The position numbers and the translations under genes were made by a program. Source: Nocardioides massiliensis (GTDB lineage: Bacteria > Actinomycetota > Actinomycetes > Propionibacteriales > Nocardioidaceae). Taken from it: a DNA stretch of 64,000 nucleotides. This document shows positions 58,463 to 64,000 of the stretch, piece after piece. Below the pieces are notes generated by a model that saw only the letters and a list, made by a program, of their open reading frames with translations, did no database searches and was not told the origin of the DNA. Numbering within the stretch: position 1 is the stretch's first letter; each line of letters starts with the position of its first letter. The stretch lies in assembly GCF_030811215.1 (NCBI RefSeq), contig NZ_JAUSQM010000001.1, positions 1,054,001 through 1,118,000 on the forward strand. The letters are read 5' to 3'.

Positions 58463-60802
58463 GTGAGCGACCACGGGAAGCGGTCGGCGCCCAGGGGTGG
58501 GCGTCGGGCTGCCACGAGCACGCCGGCGAAGGCGGGCAAGAACAACGCCCCGGCGACCAAGCGCAACGGCAAGCCGAAGAAGGAGCGTAGCCGACGGGCG
58601 AGGATCGTCCGCGGCCTGCTGCTCACCCTCCTCGGACTGTTCGTCCTGGGCGCGGGCGCGTTCGCCTACGTGTACGCCGCCGTGGAGATCCCCGACCCCA
58701 ACGAGGACTTCGAGGCGCAGACGACGTTCGTCTACTACGCCGACGGCAAGACCGAGATCGGGCGCTTCGCCGTGCAGAACCGCGTCAGCATCCCGCTGTC
58801 GCGGGTGCCCGAGCACATGCAGGACGCGATGATCGCTGCTGAGGACCGCACCTTCTGGTCCAACCAGGGCCTCGACCCCCGAGGCATCGTGCGCGCGGCG
58901 TTCTCCAACGCCACCAGCGACTCCACGCAGGGCGCGTCCACTATCACGCAGCAGTACGTCAAGGTCCTCTACCTGACCCAGGACCGCACCTGGTCGCGCA
59001 AGATCAAGGAGGCGTTCCTCTCCTTGAAGGTGCACCGGCAGAAGGACAAGTCCGAGATCCTCGAGGGCTACCTCAACACCATCTACTTCGGCCGCGGGGC
59101 CTACGGCGTCCAGGCCGCGGCGAAGGCGTACTTCGGCGTCGACGCCGCCGACCTCAACCTGCGCCAGTCCGCTGCGCTCGCCTCGATCGTCAACCAGCCC
59201 AACCGGCTCGACCCCGCCAACGGCGACACCGCGCGCGATCGGCTGGAGCGTCGCTACCGCTACGTGCTCGACGGGATGGTCGAGCTGGAGCAGGTCAGCC
59301 AGAGCGACGCCGACGAGGCCGCCGAGCGGCTGCCGAAGTTCCCGCGCCAGAAGGCCTCCAACCGGTTCGCCGGGCAGAAGGGCCACATGATGCGCTTCGT
59401 GCGCCAGCAGCTGGTGCGCCAGGGCTTCACCGAGGAGCAGATCGACACCCAGGGCCTGCGCGTCACCACGACCTTCACCCGCGACGCGATGCGAGCAGCC
59501 CGCGAGGCGGTGCGCGACAACAAGCCCGAGGGCCTGCCCGAGCTGCACGTCGCGGTCGCCTCCGTCGAGCCGAGCACCGGTGCCCTGCGCGGGATGTACG
59601 GCGGCCAGGACTTCCTGCGCAGCGAGATCAACTGGGCGGCGGCCGGCGGTCAGCCGGGCTCGACGTTCAAGGTGTTCGCGCTGATGGAGGGCCTGCGCCA
59701 GGGCTTCAGCCTGCGCGACACCTTCGACGGCAACTCCGGCTACACCGTCCCGGGGGCCGAGCGGCCCATCAACAACCAGGGGACCCGCTCCTACGGCCGC
59801 GTCGACCTGATCCGGGCGACCGCCGACTCGATCAACACCGCCTTCATCGACCTGACGATGGCGATGGACGACGGTCCGCAGTCGATCGTGAAGCTCGCCG
59901 AGTCCTTCGGCCTGCCCAAGGGCTCCATCGACGACAACATCGGCGTGGCGCTGGGCTCCTCGATCGCCAGCCCGATCTCGATGGCCAACGCCTACGGCAT
60001 CGTCGCCAACGGTGGCGTCGGTGGACGCTGGCACGTGATCGAGCGGGTCGAGAACCGCCGCGGCGACGTGGAATACAGCGCGCCCAAGCGCAACAAGCGG
60101 GTGCTCGACACCGACCTGGCCGCCGACACGTCGTACGCGCTGCAGCAGGTCGTCACCGCCGGCTCGGGTCGCAACGCCCAGCTCGCCGGCGGCCGCGCGA
60201 CCGCGGGCAAGACCGGCACCGCGACCAACGCCAAGGGCGAGGTCTCCTCGTCGTGGTTCATCGGCTACACCCCGCAGCTGTCGACCGCGGTGATGTATGT
60301 CCGGGGCAAGGGCAACGAGCAGCTCGAGGGCTACATGCCCGAGTTCTTCGGCGGGTCCTACCCCGCGCGCACGTTCAAGGCGGCGATGGATGCCTGGCAC
60401 GAGGACAAGCCGTTCGAGGACTTCCCGCCCCCGGTCTTCGTCGACGGCGACCCGCCCAGCGACGGTCACGCGCCGGTTCCGGTCGCGCCCGCCCCGGCAC
60501 CCGCGCAGCCGGAGGAGACCGAGGAGACCGAGCCCACGAAGAAGCCGCGGCCGAGCCGGACGCCGACCCCCACCCGGGAGCCGACGCCCACGCAGGAGCC
60601 GACACCCACCGACGAGCCCACCACGGGGCCGACCGACAACTGCGGCGGGCCGTTGCGACCGTGCGAGCCCGACCCCGAGCCGACCGGCGAGCCCACCGGT
60701 GAGCCGACCGACGGGTCCACCGCGGGTCGTCCCCCCGGACAGGGGTCCGGCGGCACCGGCGGACGCCGTACGCCGTCGGGACGCGGTCGCCGCGCGGCCT
60801 GA
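58463..60802 (+). CDS. Class A penicillin-binding protein (PonA-type)
   Basis: Bifunctional peptidoglycan synthase, 779 residues. Basic N-terminus, one membrane anchor (about 48-68, LLLTLLGLFVLGAGAFAYVY), glycosyltransferase family 51 domain (about 100-275) with AAEDRTFWSNQGLDPRGI and GASTITQQYVK, and transpeptidase domain with STFK (in PGSTFKVF), SIN (in ADSINTAF) and KTGT (in TAGKTGTAT). The tail (about 650-779) is rich in Pro, Thr and Glu. TACCCT (58449-58454) lies 8 nt before the GTG: leaderless. Divergent from padR; the GT87 gene follows 23 bp on. Confidence 0.95.
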   Translation: MSDHGKRSAPRGGRRAATSTPAKAGKNNAPATKRNGKPKKERSRRARIVRGLLLTLLGLFVLGAGAFAYVYAAVEIPDPNEDFEAQTTFVYYADGKTEIGRFAVQNRVSIPLSRVPEHMQDAMIAAEDRTFWSNQGLDPRGIVRAAFSNATSDSTQGASTITQQYVKVLYLTQDRTWSRKIKEAFLSLKVHRQKDKSEILEGYLNTIYFGRGAYGVQAAAKAYFGVDAADLNLRQSAALASIVNQPNRLDPANGDTARDRLERRYRYVLDGMVELEQVSQSDADEAAERLPKFPRQKASNRFAGQKGHMMRFVRQQLVRQGFTEEQIDTQGLRVTTTFTRDAMRAAREAVRDNKPEGLPELHVAVASVEPSTGALRGMYGGQDFLRSEINWAAAGGQPGSTFKVFALMEGLRQGFSLRDTFDGNSGYTVPGAERPINNQGTRSYGRVDLIRATADSINTAFIDLTMAMDDGPQSIVKLAESFGLPKGSIDDNIGVALGSSIASPISMANAYGIVANGGVGGRWHVIERVENRRGDVEYSAPKRNKRVLDTDLAADTSYALQQVVTAGSGRNAQLAGGRATAGKTGTATNAKGEVSSSWFIGYTPQLSTAVMYVRGKGNEQLEGYMPEFFGGSYPARTFKAAMDAWHEDKPFEDFPPPVFVDGDPPSDGHAPVPVAPAPAPAQPEETEETEPTKKPRPSRTPTPTREPTPTQEPTPTDEPTTGPTDNCGGPLRPCEPDPEPTGEPTGEPTDGSTAGRPPGQGSGGTGGRRTPSGRGRRAA

Positions 60803-60825
60803 CCCGCGCCACTGACTCGACGGAG

Positions 60826-62259
60826 GTGACCGCCCTGCCCACGTCCCGCGTCCGGCCGACCCACGAGGACCCGGCACTGCGGGCGTGGAGCGAGGGCGTC
60901 GGCGGACCGAGCGGCCGGCACGCCGCGGGGCACCGGTGGTGGAGCCCCGTCCGGGTGGTGCTCGCGCTGGGCGTCGTCGCGGTCGTGCTGGCGATGCTGC
61001 AGAAAGCACCCTGCGTCGCGGCGGGCTGGGGCGGAGGATCGCTGCGCTACGCGCGGATGTGCTACTCCGACATCGGCTACCTCTACACGGGCCGGGGGTA
61101 CGCCGAGGGGGTCTGGCCCTACGCCGCGACCGACGGCCGCTACCCCGGGATGGAGTACCCCGTCGGCATCGCGGTGCTGGTCTGGCTGCTGGCCGCGCTG
61201 ACCCACCGGCTCGCGGGCGCCGACCTCGAGGCGCGGTCCTTCCTCCCGGTCGAAGACCTGTGGGGTGCCGTGGGCGCGGGTCACGGCGAGCTGGCGCTCT
61301 TCGTCGCGCTGAACGCGATCGCCCTGGGTCTTGCGGTCCTCGCGGCGGCGTACCTCCTCGTGCGTGCCCAGCCCACGCGGCCGTGGGATGCGGCGCTGGT
61401 CGTCTGCTCACCGGTGCTCGTGCTGACCCTGCTGATCAACTGGGATGCCTGGGCGCTGCTCACGGTCGCCGCGGCGCTGTGGGCGTGGGCGCGCGACCGG
61501 CCGTGGCTGGCGGGTGTCGCGGTCGGGGTCGGCGTCGCGGTGAAGCTCTACCCGTTGTTCCTGCTCGGTGCGTTCCTCGTGGTGTGCCTGCGCCGGCGCG
61601 AGCTGGGCCGGTGCGCCCGGACCCTGGTCGCGGCGGTGCTCAGCTGGTTGGCGCTCAACGTGCCCGTGGCGCTGACCGGCTGGGACGAGTGGCTGGTCTT
61701 CTGGCGCTTCAACTCCGACCGCGCCGGGGACCTCGGGTCGGTCTGGCTGGCGTTGTCGACGATGGGGGCAGAGGCCTCGACCGCGGTCGTCAACAACGTG
61801 TCGTGGATCTTCTTCGCCGGCGTGTGCCTGCTGGTGCTGCTGCTCGGGCTCGTGGCGCCGCGGACGCCGCGGGTCGCGCAGCTGGCGTTCCTCGTCGTGC
61901 TCGGCTTCCTGCTGATCAACAAGGTCTACTCGCCGCAGTACGTGCTGTGGCTGCTTCCGCTGGCCGTGCTCGCCCGTCCGCGGGTGCGCGACCTGGCCGT
62001 CTGGCAGGCCGGTGAGGTCTTCTACTTCGCGATGGTGTGGCTGCACCTGGGCGGGTGGACCGCGGCCGCGACCAGCGGGGCGCCGGACGCGGCGTACGCC
62101 CTGGCGATCGTGGTCCGGATCGCCGCCCAGGTCTACCTCGGGGCGGTGGTCGTCCGCGACGTGCTGCGACCCTGGCACGACCCGGTGCGTCGCGACGGGC
62201 TCACCGACGACCCGCTGCATCCAGTCGCGCCCGCGAGCGCCGGTGGGCACGGCCGATGA
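60826..62259 (+). CDS. GT87-family polyprenol-linked glycosyltransferase
   Basis: Integral membrane glycosyltransferase of 477 residues with about 10 membrane segments, GT-C fold. The first loop after TM1 holds the acidic catalytic pair region YSDIGYLYTGRGYAEG and DGRYPGMEYPVG; INWDAWALLTVAAALWAWARDR and VGVAVKLYPLFLLGA are typical GT87 features. GT87 enzymes in mycobacteria are alpha-mannosyl- or arabinosyl-transferases using polyprenyl-phosphate donors; the acceptor is unknown here. GTG at 60826 is right after CGGAG. Operon with the PBP. Its end overlaps the next, convergent gene by 59 bp. Confidence 0.88.
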   Translation: MTALPTSRVRPTHEDPALRAWSEGVGGPSGRHAAGHRWWSPVRVVLALGVVAVVLAMLQKAPCVAAGWGGGSLRYARMCYSDIGYLYTGRGYAEGVWPYAATDGRYPGMEYPVGIAVLVWLLAALTHRLAGADLEARSFLPVEDLWGAVGAGHGELALFVALNAIALGLAVLAAAYLLVRAQPTRPWDAALVVCSPVLVLTLLINWDAWALLTVAAALWAWARDRPWLAGVAVGVGVAVKLYPLFLLGAFLVVCLRRRELGRCARTLVAAVLSWLALNVPVALTGWDEWLVFWRFNSDRAGDLGSVWLALSTMGAEASTAVVNNVSWIFFAGVCLLVLLLGLVAPRTPRVAQLAFLVVLGFLLINKVYSPQYVLWLLPLAVLARPRVRDLAVWQAGEVFYFAMVWLHLGGWTAAATSGAPDAAYALAIVVRIAAQVYLGAVVVRDVLRPWHDPVRRDGLTDDPLHPVAPASAGGHGR

Positions 62260-62662
62260 TCGCGCCGACCGCGACGACGATCACGCCGAGCACCAGGTGG
62301 CCCAGCGGCCAGAAGTAGCTCAGCTCCTCCAACCCGCTGCCCCAGTCGTCTGCGTGGTAGCGCTGGATCGTGGTCGTCGCGGCCACGGTGTGGGCGGCCA
62401 CGGCGAGCACCACCGTCAGGACGCCGCCCCAGACCCAAAGGGCGGCCGCCACGCCGGCGAGCGGCACCAGCAGCCAGGCGGCGTTCCAGAAGCCGGTGTC
62501 GACGTACTCCACGCCCCAGCTCGACGTCTGCGCGTCGAGCAGCACGACGCCGGCGGCCCGGTCGAGTGCCAGCACCACCAGCATCACGTGGGCGAGGACC
62601 GTCAGGGCGGTGACGGCGAGCGAGTGGCGTTTCCGGTCGTCACCGGTCGGGGAGAGCTCCAT
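62201..62662 (-). CDS. Four-helix membrane protein, unknown
   Basis: 153 residues, four membrane segments (about 17-37, 62-80, 82-100 and 118-138). No family is recognised; TSSWGVEYVDTGFWNAAWLLVPLAG and YHADDWGSGLEELSYFWPLGH are the most distinctive parts. The tail is basic (RRSRARLDAAGRR) and overlaps the GT87 gene. ATG at 62662 has CGGGGAG upstream. It may be a small accessory protein of the envelope genes around it, but nothing proves it. Confidence 0.7.
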   Translation of the reverse strand: MELSPTGDDRKRHSLAVTALTVLAHVMLVVLALDRAAGVVLLDAQTSSWGVEYVDTGFWNAAWLLVPLAGVAAALWVWGGVLTVVLAVAAHTVAATTTIQRYHADDWGSGLEELSYFWPLGHLVLGVIVVAVGAIIGRAHRRSRARLDAAGRR

Positions 62663-62719
62663 GGCTCCACCTTGGGGCCCACGAAATCAATGCGGCAGGG
62701 CAGAAGTACTCAACTCACG

Positions 62720-63772
62720 TCAGCTGACGACGGTCCGGTCGAAGCTGGTGGCGGTGAACCGCACCCGCACGTCGACCTCCTCGCCGATGTCCGGCACCCG
62801 CGACCCGGCGGGCAGGAAGAGCATCGAGGCCTGCATGTGCGGCGGCTCGGCGAAGAGCCGCTGCTTGGAGTCGATGAGGTACGGCGAGCGCACGAACCCC
62901 GCCGCGTCGAGCCCGCCCTTCGCCAGCGACGCCGCGCGCGAGCGCAGGTCGCTCGGGCCGGTCGGGGCCTCGAGGCCGATGCCGTGCGCGGTGCCGCCGG
63001 AGACGACCAGGATGGTGCCGTTGCGCGGCGCCGTACGCCCGCGGTAGCCGTACTCGTCGCCGCGCTCGACGGCGTGGGCGTCGAGCACGGTCGCGCGGAC
63101 GCTCAGCGCGTCGCGGTCGCCGAGCCACAGCCGGGTGCCGACGCGGGGCCGGATCTCGAAGTCGGGGTACGCCGCCCGCAGCGCGGCCAGCTCGGTGTCG
63201 TCGAGGTGCGAGACCCAGACGCGCTTGGCCGGCATGCCGGCGGCGACGACGTCGGTCATCAGCCGCTCGACCTCGCTCAGGTGCGAGCCCTGCGCCAGCG
63301 GCAGGTGCAGGCTCACGCCCTCGAGCCGGCATCCGCCGTGCTCGGCCCAGGCGGCGACGGCGGTGCGCAGGTCGCGTGCGCTCAGGCCGTGGCGCAGCAT
63401 CGACGTGAGTCGTTCCAGGACGACCCGCGGACGGTCGCCGCGCGCCATCAGCGCCTGCAGGTCCTCCAGCCGGCCGACGGTGTGGATCACCCGCCGGTCG
63501 CGGACGGCGTCGCCGTACTGCTCGTCGACGAACGGCCGCCACGGCGTGAGCACGAGCAGGTCGCCGTCGAAGCGCGACGAGACCTCGGCCAGCTCCCCGT
63601 AGGTGCCGACCGCCAGCGTGTCCGCACCGAGCCAGCCGGCGCGGCGCGCGAGCCGACCCAGCCCGAAGCCGTAGCCGTTGCCCTTCGCGACCGGGACGAT
63701 CCCGGGCAGCGCGTCGTAGGTCGTGCGCAGGTGGGAACGCCAGCGCTCACCGTCGACGTAGAGGCTGAGCAC
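62720..63772 (-). CDS. Alanine racemase-like PLP enzyme
   Basis: 350 residues with the fold-type III barrel of alanine racemase. The PLP lysine is in VPVAKGNGYGFG; ADTLAVGTYGELAEV, MLRHGL and VSLHLPLAQGSHLSEV are barrel landmarks. The C-terminal domain is divergent: EYGYRGRT stands where GYG..Y is expected and the usual GYADG loop is replaced by VSGGTAHGIG. It may be a racemase for a wall amino acid or a paralogue with another substrate. It lies 4 bp after a FemAB-type ligase, so D-amino acid supply for a peptide bridge is plausible. The GTG start at 63772 directly abuts AGGAG, an unusually tight spacing. Confidence 0.8.
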   Translation of the reverse strand: MLSLYVDGERWRSHLRTTYDALPGIVPVAKGNGYGFGLGRLARRAGWLGADTLAVGTYGELAEVSSRFDGDLLVLTPWRPFVDEQYGDAVRDRRVIHTVGRLEDLQALMARGDRPRVVLERLTSMLRHGLSARDLRTAVAAWAEHGGCRLEGVSLHLPLAQGSHLSEVERLMTDVVAAGMPAKRVWVSHLDDTELAALRAAYPDFEIRPRVGTRLWLGDRDALSVRATVLDAHAVERGDEYGYRGRTAPRNGTILVVSGGTAHGIGLEAPTGPSDLRSRAASLAKGGLDAAGFVRSPYLIDSKQRLFAEPPHMQASMLFLPAGSRVPDIGEEVDVRVRFTATSFDRTVVS

Positions 63773-63776
63773 CTCC

Positions 63777-64000
63777 TCACCGCCGCTTCATGTAGAGGTC
63801 GAAGGCGGCGTAGAGCGCACGGTTGAGCGGGAGGTCCCACTCCCCGGCGTACTCGATCGCCTCGCCACCGGTGCCGACCTTGAACTGGATGAGCCCCAGC
63901 TGCGCGTCGCCCTCGGCGAGCGTGTCGGTGATGCCGCGCAGGTCGTAGACCCGCGCCCCGGCGGCGATCGCGTCGCGGATCATCTGCCACTGCGCGGCAT
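63777..64000 (-). CDS. FemAB-like peptidoglycan bridge ligase, partial (3' end)
   Basis: C-terminal 73 residues of a gene whose 5' part lies beyond the window. AAQWQMIRDAIAAGARVYDLRGI, then LGLIQFKVGTGGEAIEYAGEWDLPLN and LYAAFDLYMKRR are typical of the lipid II:glycine or lipid II:alanine aminoacyltransferase (FemX/MurM) end. These enzymes use aminoacyl-tRNA to add amino acids to the pentapeptide. The downstream racemase-like gene starts 4 bp later, so they are one unit. Confidence 0.88.
   Translation of the reverse strand, partial: AAQWQMIRDAIAAGARVYDLRGITDTLAEGDAQLGLIQFKVGTGGEAIEYAGEWDLPLNRALYAAFDLYMKRR

Noticed and set aside
58343-61411. 1022-codon frame antisense to the PBP gene
   Set aside because: Arg/Gly/Val-rich shadow frame; the plus strand holds a complete class A PBP with all motifs.

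Overview
The window is a high-GC actinobacterial chromosome segment carrying the replication origin and its usual neighbours. GTG starts, GTGA/ATGA gene overlaps, many leaderless genes and gene content (13E12-type DUF222/HNH protein, DLW-39 peptide, FHA/PknB/RodA cluster, DUF6049, CwlM-like protein, ParAB, INO1 with PadR) point to Propionibacteriales, most likely a Nocardioides-like organism; this is an inference from gene content and was not searched.

Layout. 1-1.2 kb: MarR regulator divergent from a YceI-like protein. 1.3 kb: tRNA-Leu(CAG). 1.6-9.1 kb: growth and division signalling operon fhaA-fhaB-pstP-rodA-pbpA-pknB (no pknA). 9.1-16.4 kb: DUF881, a duplicated CrgA, rhomboid protease, cyclophilin, a DUF5324-like protein, DUF3817, SURF1, a metallo-beta-lactamase-fold hydrolase, an OmpR-type response regulator and a degenerate Hpt protein. 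16.4-20.1 kb: accessory patch with a DUF222/HNH protein, a small membrane protein and an HNH-endonuclease remnant split by an intact-looking IS3-family element, ending at tRNA-Ala. 20.1-32.5 kb: tRNA-Ala, DLW-39, tRNA-Ile, DUF3566, gyrA, gyrB, dciA, recF, gnd, dnaN, dnaA, with DnaA boxes on both sides of dnaA. 32.9-38.3 kb: rpmH-rnpA-yidD-yidC-khpB-rsmG, then parA-parB with two perfect parS sites. 38.4-52.4 kb: plsC, ddl-like ligase, aminotransferase, GNAT protein, cwlM-like gene, trxA, trxB, anti-sigma factor, sigM-like sigma factor, pseudokinase, murJ, DUF6049. 52.4-64 kb: pcnA, SRPBCC protein, MFS transporter, DUF2510 protein, ino1-padR, ponA-like PBP, GT87 glycosyltransferase, small membrane protein, alanine-racemase-like protein and a FemAB-type ligase cut by the window edge.

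How it fits together. The 1.6-9.1 kb operon and the 42-52 kb block look like parts of one cell-wall control network. PknB and PstP act on FHA proteins and on regulators such as the CwlM-like inactive amidase and the pseudokinase. The pseudokinase is fused to MurJ in mycobacteria but is a separate gene here. The centre holds replication initiation (DnaA, DnaN, RecF, DciA, gyrase) and origin segregation (ParAB-parS).

Most of the window is conserved housekeeping. I see no complete new defence or biosynthetic system. The most notable items are the CrgA internal duplication, the Hpt protein lacking its histidine, the degraded CwlM catalytic site, the IS3 element whose removal restores an HNH reading frame exactly, a nested inverted repeat between gyrA and gyrB, a repeated leaderless-promoter geometry with one symmetric divergent pair, and a CGTACG-type motif that seems to attract rare codons.
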